In this document: in pieces, positions 46,392 through 55,936 of the stretch
Position numbering within the stretch: position 1 is the first letter of the stretch
Layout: each line of letters opens with the position of its first letter
Assembly: GCA_038251405.1 (NCBI GenBank)
Contig: JBBSBH010000009.1
Coordinates: forward strand, 62,001-126,000
DNA: 64,000 nt
Source of the DNA: JADJLQ01 sp038251405
Lineage (GTDB): Bacteria; Bacteroidota; Bacteroidia; Chitinophagales; Saprospiraceae
Reading direction: 5' to 3'
Program-made: the position numbers and the translations under genes
The notes under the pieces: generated by a model
Seen by the model: only the letters and a program-made list of their open reading frames with translations
Told to the model about the DNA's origin: nothing
Databases searched by the model: none

Positions 46392-47876
46392 ATGAAAAGG
46401 ATCTTGTCATTTTTATTCTTAGTAAGTATATTTCATCTGAATGCTCAGACTTTTACACTTACCGTAAACAATGGATATGGAAGTGGTAATTTCAAAGCAG
46501 GAGATACCATTCATATCTACTCACGCGAAGAAAAAATCACTGAGGTGTTTGATTACTGGTCCGGTGATACTACCCAAATAGCCGATCCGGAAGACTGGCA
46601 TACTCAATTCCTCATGCCATCCAAAAACAGTACTGTTACTGCCCATCTGCAAAACCTGCCTCCATATGCCAATCTTCAATTTGAAAAAATAAAAACTAAG
46701 TTTGCCAATAAGCCAGTATACTATTATTTTCCACCCAAAGGACAAAAAGTAAAAGCACTCGTATGGCTATTCCATGGTAGTGGAGGATCGGTCAATTCTT
46801 TCATCGGGCAATTAGAAGGTCAGACTATTATCAAAGCATTAATAGCTAATGACTATGCTATGGCTGTCAGTGAATGCGATGAGCGGACTTTGAATACCGA
46901 CTTTAATAGTGATGGAAATATAAGGTGGGACTATACTTTAAGGCCAGATTCTACCAGTAGAGATATGCAAAACCTTACCACTATGGTAGATACATTTATA
47001 CAACGGGGATATATGAATGCATCATTACCTATGATGAGTATTGGTTTTTCAGCAGGTGGTGCATTTTCTCTTTTGAATGGATTTGTATTAAATTTTACCA
47101 GGGGAATTGATTTTTGCAGTCAGGGTACTTTCGCCGCTGCTGAAAATTCGACCATGCCGAGTCAATTTTTTATGTCCTTCGATGATAATCATCCTGATGT
47201 GGGAAAGCCTGGAAACGATACAGCCTACCAAAACTACACCAAGTTTCTAAGTAGAGGCGTGTGTGCACGTTTCAATATGTGGTATAAATCACCCCTTTAT
47301 CCTCAATTTTTTAAACGCATTAATGGTATCGACTCCACCCATTCAGCCAAAATCTTTAATGATCTGAAATCAATGAATGCATTAAATACTGGTAATGTAC
47401 CTATATTCAATCCAGATAAAATAAAAGCACTCTTCATTGCCAATCCTTCTAAATATACCGGATTAGCCACTTTGGATTCCATACAAGCTGCAGAACTTGA
47501 AGATCAGCTCTTAGTAATGTTGGCATTCCATCATTATCATTCTCATTATAATGGTAAATTGATTCGATTTCTGAATGAGGCTTGCGGTAGTCTGAGCACT
47601 CCTGTTTCTGAAATAAAAACTGTAAATCACTTCAAAATTTACCCCAATCCAGCACAACAAACCCTTACACTAAAATTACCTGAAGAAAGACCTCAAAACT
47701 ACCAATTGGACGCTTTTGATTTAGCAGGCCGGAGATCTTTTTCGTTCTCCATAAAAGAGAGTAGTGGAAGTATCACATTAAACTTACCTGCCGGCTTATC
47801 CTCCGGAATTTATTTTCTTTTGATGCATGATGAAAAAAATAATCAATTTAGCGAGACATTAGAGGTGGTTCGATAA
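46392..47876 (+). CDS. T9SS-secreted alpha/beta-hydrolase-like protein
   Basis: ATG 46392 gives a signal peptide (MKRILSFLFLVSIFHLNAQ) and 494 residues; the frame is open from 46287. Residues about 20-85 resemble an InlB-type bacterial repeat (GYGSGNFKAGDTIHIYS ... WSGDT). Then comes an alpha/beta-hydrolase core with LVWLFHGSGGS and the nucleophile motif GFSAGG. The last 80 residues are a T9SS type A sorting domain (HFKIYPNPAQQTLTLKL). It is a probable surface esterase or peptidase of unknown substrate. Confidence 0.8.
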   Translation: MKRILSFLFLVSIFHLNAQTFTLTVNNGYGSGNFKAGDTIHIYSREEKITEVFDYWSGDTTQIADPEDWHTQFLMPSKNSTVTAHLQNLPPYANLQFEKIKTKFANKPVYYYFPPKGQKVKALVWLFHGSGGSVNSFIGQLEGQTIIKALIANDYAMAVSECDERTLNTDFNSDGNIRWDYTLRPDSTSRDMQNLTTMVDTFIQRGYMNASLPMMSIGFSAGGAFSLLNGFVLNFTRGIDFCSQGTFAAAENSTMPSQFFMSFDDNHPDVGKPGNDTAYQNYTKFLSRGVCARFNMWYKSPLYPQFFKRINGIDSTHSAKIFNDLKSMNALNTGNVPIFNPDKIKALFIANPSKYTGLATLDSIQAAELEDQLLVMLAFHHYHSHYNGKLIRFLNEACGSLSTPVSEIKTVNHFKIYPNPAQQTLTLKLPEERPQNYQLDAFDLAGRRSFSFSIKESSGSITLNLPAGLSSGIYFLLMHDEKNNQFSETLEVVR

Positions 47877-47933
47877 TATTACTTTTTTAGTTTACATTTA
47901 TCGAAATAATTAACCTACTCCATTATAAGTAAG

Positions 47934-49496
47934 ATGAAGAGCCTTGCATTTTTTTTTGCAGTGAATTTTATTGCTTTGTCATCTTCCTACTGCCTTAATA
48001 TAAAAATACTTTCGTCCGATTCCTCCATTACTCCACCATACACCATAAAATTAATAGAACACTTTAATGATAAGATTCCAGCATTACATTCTCATACCCA
48101 TGCAATTTATAAAGATAAAATAGTAATGATCGGTGGCCGAAAAAATGGCTTGCATGGAGGTAAATATATTTTTAATCAAAACCATACCAACAAACGCATT
48201 TATGTGATAGATACTAAAAATTGGGCGCCAGTAAGTAAATGGGAAGTACACGCTATGTCGGATTCTAAAATAGCGCTTGATTCAAAAGAAAATCACACCA
48301 GTAATTTTCATGACAAAAGTCAGTTCAGGGGGAATAATGCGGAGTTTTTTACTGAGGGAAAAGTATTATACCTGATCGGTGGTTTGATAGGTAAAGACTC
48401 CATCAATAATCCTAATGGGCCTAATACACTTCCTTTATTTACAGCTATAGATCTCCCCGCACTAATAGACCAGGTACTTACTAAAACCCCCATGAAATCG
48501 GGATCTATAAGGCAGGCCGTGGATACTAATTTTGCACTCACTGGTGGTGAAATAGAAGTGATGAACAATAATGTTTATCTAGTGTTTGGATGGGATTTTT
48601 CATTCAAAGCAGAGAAGTATTCTCATAAAATATTGTCCTTTCAATATCTGGATGATATTGATCATCATACACTTAACTACACTTTTAATCGACTTTGCTC
48701 CACTTGTTGGGATGGTCAATCTCCCGTTTCAAATACCGGGGCTTTCAGAAGAAGAGATGGTAGTATGAGTCCTGCCATCAATCCTAAAGATGGTAGCGAG
48801 GCTTTACTATATTATGGTGGAGTTTTTAAAAATGGTGATACCAATTTTGATAATATGATTTGGATCAACAATAGCTCAGCCAAAGAGCTTCCGTTTCAAA
48901 TGATGTCAAATGTATATACCTGCCAGGTAATACCGGTTTTTAGCTCTTCCAGAAAATTAACTTTTGCTACTTTATTAGGTGGAATGCGCAATGCAGATTA
49001 TACCGGGAGCAAAAACGAAATCACAGAAATGAATAGCAGTAATACCAGGATATTACCAGCCGATATTATTCAGTATTTGAATGTTCCGTTCACCAATCAA
49101 TTTACTACTATTACCGTTGACGCAGATTTACATATCACTCAATATATGATGCCCGATTCATTTCCCCCACTTGCCAAAACCGTCACTATCGGTACTCCCA
49201 AGAAACATCAGGAATATGCCCCTGTACTGCTTTCAGATAAAGCACCTGTCTTTAATGGTACTGAGTCTGAAATGCTTTGGACAATTGATTTTAAATACAA
49301 AATGCCTAATGGAGTGATTGATTTTGATAAATTTATTCAGGATTATCCTGTAGGAGCTCGCTTAGGCTTTCTGCATGGAGGGATCTTATCCGGAATGGCC
49401 AACCTGGACATAGAAAATGATACTGATAATCAAGGAAGATTTTCAATAGGAAGTCGCCGAATTTTTGAGGTGTTTTTGGTGCCTGCAATAAAATAA
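47934..49496 (+). CDS. exported Kelch-like beta-propeller protein
   Basis: 520 residues with a signal peptide (about 1-20). Kelch-like turns are visible (HAIYKDKIVMIGGRKNGLHGG, in parts; YLIGGLIGKD; YYGGVFKNGD), suggesting a beta-propeller. There is no T9SS tail and no catalytic motif. A TACATTTA box at 47893-47900 may be a -7 element. The role is unknown. Confidence 0.6.
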   Translation: MKSLAFFFAVNFIALSSSYCLNIKILSSDSSITPPYTIKLIEHFNDKIPALHSHTHAIYKDKIVMIGGRKNGLHGGKYIFNQNHTNKRIYVIDTKNWAPVSKWEVHAMSDSKIALDSKENHTSNFHDKSQFRGNNAEFFTEGKVLYLIGGLIGKDSINNPNGPNTLPLFTAIDLPALIDQVLTKTPMKSGSIRQAVDTNFALTGGEIEVMNNNVYLVFGWDFSFKAEKYSHKILSFQYLDDIDHHTLNYTFNRLCSTCWDGQSPVSNTGAFRRRDGSMSPAINPKDGSEALLYYGGVFKNGDTNFDNMIWINNSSAKELPFQMMSNVYTCQVIPVFSSSRKLTFATLLGGMRNADYTGSKNEITEMNSSNTRILPADIIQYLNVPFTNQFTTITVDADLHITQYMMPDSFPPLAKTVTIGTPKKHQEYAPVLLSDKAPVFNGTESEMLWTIDFKYKMPNGVIDFDKFIQDYPVGARLGFLHGGILSGMANLDIENDTDNQGRFSIGSRRIFEVFLVPAIK

Positions 49497-49535
49497 TTTT
49501 CTAAGATTAGAATATGCAAATCAAAGCTTTAGACT

Positions 49536-50165
49536 TTACAACTTCATCTTCTTAAACTGGTCTTTCCAGCGCCACAAATACATACAAGCAATAGATCTGT
49601 AAGGTCGCCAGGGTTCAGCAATTTCATGCATTTTTTGAGTAAGTGACTTCCCGGTTTCTTTCAATCCATATAAATTTACTATTCCTTGCTGAACCCCAAG
49701 ATCCAGAGCCGGAAATACATCTGTTTTCCCCATGGGAGATATCATGATCATTTGTACTGTCCAGTTACCCACCCCTTTTATCAAGGTAAGCCTTCTAGTC
49801 AATTCATCTTCATCCATTCCATGCCAATCAGTTCCCTGGTTTTCTTTCTCCAGAAAAAATCTGGCAATATTTCTTACATAGTCTGATTTTGAATAAGACA
49901 AACCTACTGATCGTAACGACTCCGTTTTCATTCGGGATAGTTTTATTAAATCTAATTTCCCGTCTCTAAACTTATCTAATAATCGTTTATAGATTACTGC
50001 TGCAGCTTTTATTGAAAGTTGCTGATATACGATGGACTCGATTAATGCTTCGCTTACAGGTGATGGAGTGGTTTCAAGCAATGGAAATGGAATGTTCTTA
50101 ATTAATGGCTGTAAAATGGGATCCGTTGACAGATGTCTTGTAACTTTGGATTTTGATATGGGCAT
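49536..50165 (-). CDS. AlkA-type DNA-3-methyladenine glycosylase
   Basis: 209 residues. The helix-hairpin-helix motif LIKGVGNWTVQMIMI is followed by the catalytic Asp region FPALDLGVQQGI, as in the HhH-GPD superfamily branch of AlkA. It excises alkylated purines in base-excision repair. The N-terminal domain found in E. coli AlkA is missing, which is normal for the shorter bacterial forms. It is divergent from the TTG-start gene 45 bp away. Confidence 0.9.
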   Translation of the reverse strand: MPISKSKVTRHLSTDPILQPLIKNIPFPLLETTPSPVSEALIESIVYQQLSIKAAAVIYKRLLDKFRDGKLDLIKLSRMKTESLRSVGLSYSKSDYVRNIARFFLEKENQGTDWHGMDEDELTRRLTLIKGVGNWTVQMIMISPMGKTDVFPALDLGVQQGIVNLYGLKETGKSLTQKMHEIAEPWRPYRSIACMYLWRWKDQFKKMKL

Positions 50166-50210
50166 TGCAGTAAAGGTATAAAAGGTAATAAAAATAAACG
50201 ATCAGAAATC

Positions 50211-51851
50211 TTGAGAACAAAATTGATAAACTATTTACTTGTCACGCTGACCTTTATTCTGCCAGGAATTCAAATTTCATGGAGTCAGGTCTATGAATCC
50301 AAAACCACACAGCTTTCTCAATGGAACAATGCCGGTACTACTTACAGCGATATTTGGGGCTATGCAGCTGGTGGTCGCGAATATGCTATTTTAGGATCAT
50401 CTAATTATATCTATTTTTTTGATGTCACCAACCCTGGCGCTCCCACTGTAATAAAGCAGTTTGGCCCTTACACATCTACTTCATGGAGGGAATTTAAGAC
50501 CTATAGTCACTATGCCTATGCTGTTTCTGAAGTCGACAATGGCGGCCTCAGGATATTTGATCTTCAGTACTTACCAGATAGTGTACATTTCGTGAGGCAG
50601 ACAAATGCTTTTTTCAATACTTGTCACATGCCATTTATTGATGAAAACAATGGCAGATTATATTGTGCCGGTACTAACTCCCAACGAAACGGCATTATAG
50701 TGCTCGATTTAGTTTCAAGGCCTGATAGTCCAAGCGTGGTTATTAATGAAGCTCTTCCTGGGGGTTATGTGCATGATATGTATGTAAGAAATAATATCAT
50801 GTATGCTTCTCATGGCCCTATAAGCTCTATTTCGATATATAATTGCACGGGGGCTACCTGTGGTTCGGAGTTAAACAGATATACTACCGGGGGGTACAAC
50901 CATAGTAGCTGGATTAATGCGGATGGCTCTTTCCTGGTGAACGCAGTAGAGTCTGGCGGCTATCCATTATATCTGATTCCACTTAGCTCCAGCACTTCTT
51001 TTGAACCAGCGGGTATTAAGAAATTTAAATCCCTCACTTTACGGGAGCAATACCCTAATGGCAATGCAGCCGATACGAATAATATCGCTCACAACCCATA
51101 CTTCGTCGGCAACCTGGTATATTCGTCATATTATACTGATGGAGTGCAGATATTTGATGTAAGCAACCCCAATAATATCAGAAGAATTGCATACTTCGAT
51201 ACGGATCGAGATTATACTTCATATTCTAATGTTTTTAGAGGCTGTTGGGGGGTTTATCCTTTTTTACCGTCAGGTAATATCCTGGCTAGTGATATACAAT
51301 CCGGGATGTGGATTTTCAGATTGAATAGTTCTGCTTTGCCAATAAAAAAATTGGATTTGGAAGGAGCTCTGTCAGGCCATTCGATCAATATTCATTTATC
51401 TACTATAGTACCGCAAGGATATACTCAAATGGTCTTAGAAAAAAGTATAGATGGATATAGTTTTAAGAAATTGAAAGACATTACTGCATGGAACGAAAAT
51501 ATTTTATTCGAAGACAATGCTATAGACCATCATATTCAATCTGAAAATTATTATAGAATCAAATTGATAAATGCTGCAGGACTCGAAGAATTTTCTCAAA
51601 CTATAAAAGTAGAAGCTGCGTTTACCAGATTCGAAGTATATCCCAATCCTGTGCAAAGTGAGATCTATTTTCACTCTCCAAAACCAATTGATTTAGTTGA
51701 AATTTTTGAAATGTCGGGAAGATTGATTTTCCAATCCAAGCAGGTTGAATCAGGAATTATTTTACCAGGTGCAATACGAAATGGCGTTTATACCTTGCAT
51801 GCCAGGAGTGGCAGCCAAAATTGGTATCATAAAATTATCGTAAGCAAATGA
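50211..51851 (+). CDS. choice-of-anchor B-type T9SS-secreted protein
   Basis: 546 residues from a TTG codon at 50211. The frame is open further upstream with no ATG, and the TTG begins a good signal peptide (about 1-26, ISWSQ). Beta-propeller-like repeats follow (YFFDVTNPGAPTVIKQF, LRIFDLQYLPD, VQIFDVSNPNNIRRI), as in the choice-of-anchor B family. The last 75 residues are a T9SS type A domain (FEVYPNPVQSEIYF). It is surface-exposed, of unknown function. The stop is 3 bp from the tsaE stop on the other strand. Confidence 0.82.
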   Translation: MRTKLINYLLVTLTFILPGIQISWSQVYESKTTQLSQWNNAGTTYSDIWGYAAGGREYAILGSSNYIYFFDVTNPGAPTVIKQFGPYTSTSWREFKTYSHYAYAVSEVDNGGLRIFDLQYLPDSVHFVRQTNAFFNTCHMPFIDENNGRLYCAGTNSQRNGIIVLDLVSRPDSPSVVINEALPGGYVHDMYVRNNIMYASHGPISSISIYNCTGATCGSELNRYTTGGYNHSSWINADGSFLVNAVESGGYPLYLIPLSSSTSFEPAGIKKFKSLTLREQYPNGNAADTNNIAHNPYFVGNLVYSSYYTDGVQIFDVSNPNNIRRIAYFDTDRDYTSYSNVFRGCWGVYPFLPSGNILASDIQSGMWIFRLNSSALPIKKLDLEGALSGHSINIHLSTIVPQGYTQMVLEKSIDGYSFKKLKDITAWNENILFEDNAIDHHIQSENYYRIKLINAAGLEEFSQTIKVEAAFTRFEVYPNPVQSEIYFHSPKPIDLVEIFEMSGRLIFQSKQVESGIILPGAIRNGVYTLHARSGSQNWYHKIIVSK

Positions 51852-51854
51852 TTT

Positions 51855-52277
51855 TCAGCCCAGTACCTGTAACAACCTTGAAGATTCACCCAGCGGTAAA
51901 ATTTTAATCTTCAGCCAATCCTTGTCAATCCAATCTTCTATTAATTCAGGCCACTCTATAAAACAATAACCTTCAGATTGAATGATTTCATAAATGCCTG
52001 CATTAAAAGCATCTTGAATGCTATGCAGTCGGTAAAGATCCAGGTGATAAATTAGCGCCTGGCCAGTTTGATATTGATTTGCGATAGTAAATGTAGGGCT
52101 GGACCCTTCGTCAACTGAACCGAGCAATTTTATAAGCCTTTTTATAAGTGTGGTTTTACCCGATCCCATATCTCCATACAAAGCCCATTTTTTATAATTT
52201 TTAAAATCATTTAACAGCACTGTGGCCAGGCTTTCCATGTTTTCAAGACCGTAAATGAATGATTTGTTTGCAAGCAT
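51855..52277 (-). CDS. tsaE: tRNA threonylcarbamoyladenosine biosynthesis ATPase TsaE
   Basis: 140 residues. Walker A GDMGSGKTTLIKRL is near 40-53. The family segments SSPTFTIANQY and HLDLYRL and the C-terminal FIEWPELIEDWI match TsaE. It works with TsaB and TsaD to put t6A at position 37 of ANN-decoding tRNAs. Single gene, divergent from gyrB. Confidence 0.95.
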   Translation of the reverse strand: MLANKSFIYGLENMESLATVLLNDFKNYKKWALYGDMGSGKTTLIKRLIKLLGSVDEGSSPTFTIANQYQTGQALIYHLDLYRLHSIQDAFNAGIYEIIQSEGYCFIEWPELIEDWIDKDWLKIKILPLGESSRLLQVLG

Positions 52278-52385
52278 TGTATTTTTTAAACGGGTAATTT
52301 ATAATTTATTGATTTTTAATATTTTAAATATAAATTACAGGTAAAATATTCATATATAAAATTAGCATTTTCACTATTAAAATGG

Positions 52386-52393
52386 TAACTTTG
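52386..52393 (+). promoter_or_regulatory. -7 box of the gyrB promoter
   Basis: TAACTTTG matches the TAnnTTTG consensus and lies 25 bp before the gyrB ATG. No TTTG box is visible at the expected -33 position, where the sequence is TAGC. Confidence 0.45.
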
Positions 52394-52418
52394 CAGCCTA
52401 TTATTTTCAACCTATTTT

Positions 52419-54365
52419 ATGAAAGAAAACAACGGTGAATATACCGCAAAAAATATACACGCATTAGAAGGATTAGAAGCTGTTCGATTGCGCCCTGCTA
52501 TGTATATTGGGTCTACAGATGCCAAAGGGCTTCACCATTTGGTTTGGGAGGTTATAGACAACTCCATTGATGAACACCTGGCAGGTTATTGCTCTCATAT
52601 CGTAACTACTATACATAAAGACAATTCCATCACGGTAAAAGATAATGGCCGGGGAATACCTACAGGATATCACGATAAATTGAAAAAGTCTGCCTTGGAA
52701 GTAGTACTTACCGTGTTACATGCCGGTGGTAAATTTGATAAAGACACCTATAAGGTCTCCGGAGGCTTACACGGAGTAGGCATTTCTTGTGTAAATGCAT
52801 TGAGTTCTTACCTCAAAGCAGAGGTGCATCGCGAAGGGAAAATCTTTACCCAGGAATATTCTTTTGGAAAGCCTCTCGGTCCGGTTCAGACAATTGGAGA
52901 TGCCGGGGATACCGGTACCTACATCACCTTCAAGCCCGACAAATCGATTTTTGAAGTGATGGAATATAAACGAGAGACATTGGCCAATAGATTGCATGAG
53001 CTTTCTTTTTTGAATCCAGGACTAAAATTGGAGCTTTATGACGACCGTGAACTGGATGATGATGGCATTCCTATCCGGGAAGAATTTTTATCCGAAGGAG
53101 GCTTAGCTGAATTTGTGACCTATTTAGATGAAGGCCGCACCCCCCTCATAGATGAACCTATTGCGATTAAAGGCAAAGAAGAAAATATAGAAGTAGATGT
53201 AGCCCTCCAATACAATGATGGCTATGCAGAAAACATGTATAGTTTTGTAAATAATATCAATACCCGTGAAGGCGGTACGCACCTGCGAGGATTTAGAATG
53301 GCTATCTCCAAAGTGTTTTCAGATTATGGAGAAACAAATGGTTTCTTTTCCAAACTTAAGTTTAAAGTAGCTGGTGAAGATTTTAGAGAAGGGCTTACTG
53401 CGGTGATCTCGGTGAAAATTCCTGATCCACAATTCAAAGGTCAGACCAAAGGCGAGCTTGGCAATAGTGAAGTGACTACCGTAGTATCGCGAGCTGTGAG
53501 TGATGTACTCAAAAACTATTTGGAACTGAATCCCAATAGTGCTAAAAAGATCATGGAAAAAGTAGTATTGGCCGCTCGCGCTCGCGAAGCTGCCCGTGCT
53601 GCGCGCGAACTGGTCATTGGAAAAAAGGGAATGAGCAATCTTTCCGTGCCAGATAAATTCGCTGATTGTTCCAGCCGAAGGCCTGAAGAATGTGAAATAT
53701 TTCTGGTAGAGGGAGAAAGTGCTGGTGGTACAGCCAAAACGGGAAGAGATAGAAATTTTCAGGCAGTCTTACCTCTTAAAGGCAAAATACTAAATGTAGA
53801 AAAAGCGTTCGAACATAAGATTTATGAAAGCGAAGAGATCAAAAATATATTTAACGTACTCGGTGTAAGAATAGAAGAAGTAGATGGCGAACGAAAATTG
53901 AATATTGATAAATTGAGATTTCACAAAGTGGTGATTATGTGCGACGCAGACATTGATGGCAGCCATATAGTTACCCTTATACTTACTTTCTTTTTTAGAT
54001 ACATGCGATCTATGATCGAGCATGGGTATATTTTTATTGCCGCTCCACCACTTTATTTGGTATCGAAAGGAAAACAACAACAATATTGCTGGACAGAAGA
54101 TGATCGTAAGATAGCCGTGGAAGCTTTAGCAAAAGGCGGCAATGAATCCAGTGTAAAGATCCAGCGCTATAAAGGTCTTGGTGAGATGAATGCTGATCAG
54201 CTTTGGAATACCACCATGGATCCAAAAGAGCGCATGCTCAAAAAAGTGGATATAGAAGATGCGGCAGTTGCTGATAGAATTTTCTCTATGCTGATGGGTT
54301 CAGAAGTAGAACCCCGACGACAATTTATTGAAGCCAATGCTAAATATGCCAATGTTGACATCTAA
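52419..54365 (+). CDS. gyrB: DNA gyrase subunit B
   Basis: 648 residues, the short form without the proteobacterial insert. The GHKL ATPase domain shows EVIDNSIDEH, DNGRGIP and GGLHGVGISCVNAL. The Toprim domain shows EGESAGGTAK, PLKGKILNVEKA and the CDADIDGSH metal motif. The C-terminal segment QRYKGLGEMNADQLW is complete. It supplies the ATPase and Toprim part of the A2B2 gyrase that introduces negative supercoils. The gyrA gene is not in the window. Confidence 0.98.
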   Translation: MKENNGEYTAKNIHALEGLEAVRLRPAMYIGSTDAKGLHHLVWEVIDNSIDEHLAGYCSHIVTTIHKDNSITVKDNGRGIPTGYHDKLKKSALEVVLTVLHAGGKFDKDTYKVSGGLHGVGISCVNALSSYLKAEVHREGKIFTQEYSFGKPLGPVQTIGDAGDTGTYITFKPDKSIFEVMEYKRETLANRLHELSFLNPGLKLELYDDRELDDDGIPIREEFLSEGGLAEFVTYLDEGRTPLIDEPIAIKGKEENIEVDVALQYNDGYAENMYSFVNNINTREGGTHLRGFRMAISKVFSDYGETNGFFSKLKFKVAGEDFREGLTAVISVKIPDPQFKGQTKGELGNSEVTTVVSRAVSDVLKNYLELNPNSAKKIMEKVVLAARAREAARAARELVIGKKGMSNLSVPDKFADCSSRRPEECEIFLVEGESAGGTAKTGRDRNFQAVLPLKGKILNVEKAFEHKIYESEEIKNIFNVLGVRIEEVDGERKLNIDKLRFHKVVIMCDADIDGSHIVTLILTFFFRYMRSMIEHGYIFIAAPPLYLVSKGKQQQYCWTEDDRKIAVEALAKGGNESSVKIQRYKGLGEMNADQLWNTTMDPKERMLKKVDIEDAAVADRIFSMLMGSEVEPRRQFIEANAKYANVDI

Positions 54366-54429
54366 CTGATTCAATACTGGAATACTATATATTATCTTAT
54401 TTTTGCGACTCATTCAACTTTAAATTGGT

Positions 54430-55929
54430 ATGCAATCCGGGCAAACCAGACTTCTAATATTTATTGTAGCTTATAATGCTGAACGACATATTCAAAGTGT
54501 ATTAAATAGAATACCTAAAACAGATCTTGAGCAATATGATTACGAAATACTAATCATAGACGATCAATCCAAAGATGCCACATTCGAAAAAGCTCTTGAT
54601 TACCAAAAAGCAAACCCAGGACTTAACATTACCGTACTGTATAATCCTGAAAATCAGGGTTATGGAGGAAATCAAAAGCTAGGGTATCACTACGCTTCCA
54701 TTCATAATTTTGATGTGGTTTTGTTACTTCACGGTGATGGGCAATATGCGCCAGAGGAATTCAACCGGCTAGTGAGCCCAATTTCAAATGGCAATGCAGA
54801 TGCTGTATTTGGTTCCCGGATGATGAATAAGAAAGATGCATTGAAAGGGAAAATGCCTTATTACAAGTTTCTAGGTAATATCGTCCTTACCAGAATGCAG
54901 AATTATATCTTAGGGACTGACCTATCAGAGTTCCATTCTGGCTATAGGGCCTATCGTGTTAAGTCTCTTTCCCGGCTTCCCATCGAAAGAAATTCAAATG
55001 ATTTCCATTTCGACACACAAATCATTATCCAATTGGTAATGGCCAAAATGAAAATTCATGAAGTGCCCATTCCTACTCACTATGGAGATGAAATTTGCTA
55101 TGTGAATGGTACGAAGTACGCATTTAATATAATGAAAGCGTCCGTCCACAGTAGATTACAACAAATGGGAATCTATTATAAGCGAGAATATGACCTGGAT
55201 CAATTAAAATCAACCTATAACCTTAAAAAAAACTACTTATCCTCCCATTCACTTTTATTAAATAAGATCCAGGATGGTTCCCGAATCTTAGAACTGGGAG
55301 GTGGAAATGGCATTATTTCTGCTGGTTTTGTCGAAAAAAAATGCGATATCACGGTCGTAGATAAATCTTCGTCATCGAATGCTCCTACCCATTTTATTCA
55401 ATTGAAAGATTTACATGATTTTTCTACCCTTCCACCGGTGAATAATTTCGATTATATATTATTGCTGGATATATTAGAAACTATGGAACAACCAGAGCTT
55501 TTTCTGGACAACTTAAGAGTTTATACAAAGTTAAATTCCCCACCCATTTTTATATCAGTCGCGAATATTGCATTTTTCATTACCCGTTTTCAATTACTTT
55601 TTGGAGGATTCAATTATGGTCGAAAAGGCATACTGGATCTTAATCACAAAAGATTATATACTTTAAAATCTATTAAAAAATTATGTGTCCAATCAGGTAT
55701 GAAAATTGAAAAAGTATACTGTATTCCTGCCCCGTATCCGGAAGCCATTGGATTAAATAGTAAATCAAAGATTTTAATCACCATCAATAATTTTTTAATA
55801 AAATTATCAAAAGGCTTATTTTCTTACGAATATGTTTTGCAAATAAGAGCAAATCCTGTGGTAAGTAATTTAATTAAACACTCCATTCAGGCATCAGAAG
55901 TAAGAAAAGAAAATCATTATTCAATTTAA
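54430..55929 (+). CDS. fused GT2 (dolichol-phosphate-mannose-synthase-like) glycosyltransferase and methyltransferase
   Basis: 499 residues. The N-terminal half is a GT2 domain: LIIDDQSKDAT at 41-51, HGDGQ at 101-105 and SEFHSGYRAYR near 166-176, as in DPM1-like enzymes that load polyprenyl-phosphate. Residues from about 280 form a class I SAM methyltransferase, with motif I ILELGGGNG at 286-294 and VVDKSS at 309-314. There is no membrane segment. It probably makes a lipid-linked sugar used by the next gene, 7 bp on, which encodes a GT39-like transferase. The methyl acceptor is unknown. Confidence 0.85.
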   Translation: MQSGQTRLLIFIVAYNAERHIQSVLNRIPKTDLEQYDYEILIIDDQSKDATFEKALDYQKANPGLNITVLYNPENQGYGGNQKLGYHYASIHNFDVVLLLHGDGQYAPEEFNRLVSPISNGNADAVFGSRMMNKKDALKGKMPYYKFLGNIVLTRMQNYILGTDLSEFHSGYRAYRVKSLSRLPIERNSNDFHFDTQIIIQLVMAKMKIHEVPIPTHYGDEICYVNGTKYAFNIMKASVHSRLQQMGIYYKREYDLDQLKSTYNLKKNYLSSHSLLLNKIQDGSRILELGGGNGIISAGFVEKKCDITVVDKSSSSNAPTHFIQLKDLHDFSTLPPVNNFDYILLLDILETMEQPELFLDNLRVYTKLNSPPIFISVANIAFFITRFQLLFGGFNYGRKGILDLNHKRLYTLKSIKKLCVQSGMKIEKVYCIPAPYPEAIGLNSKSKILITINNFLIKLSKGLFSYEYVLQIRANPVVSNLIKHSIQASEVRKENHYSI

Positions 55930-55936
55930 AAAGAAA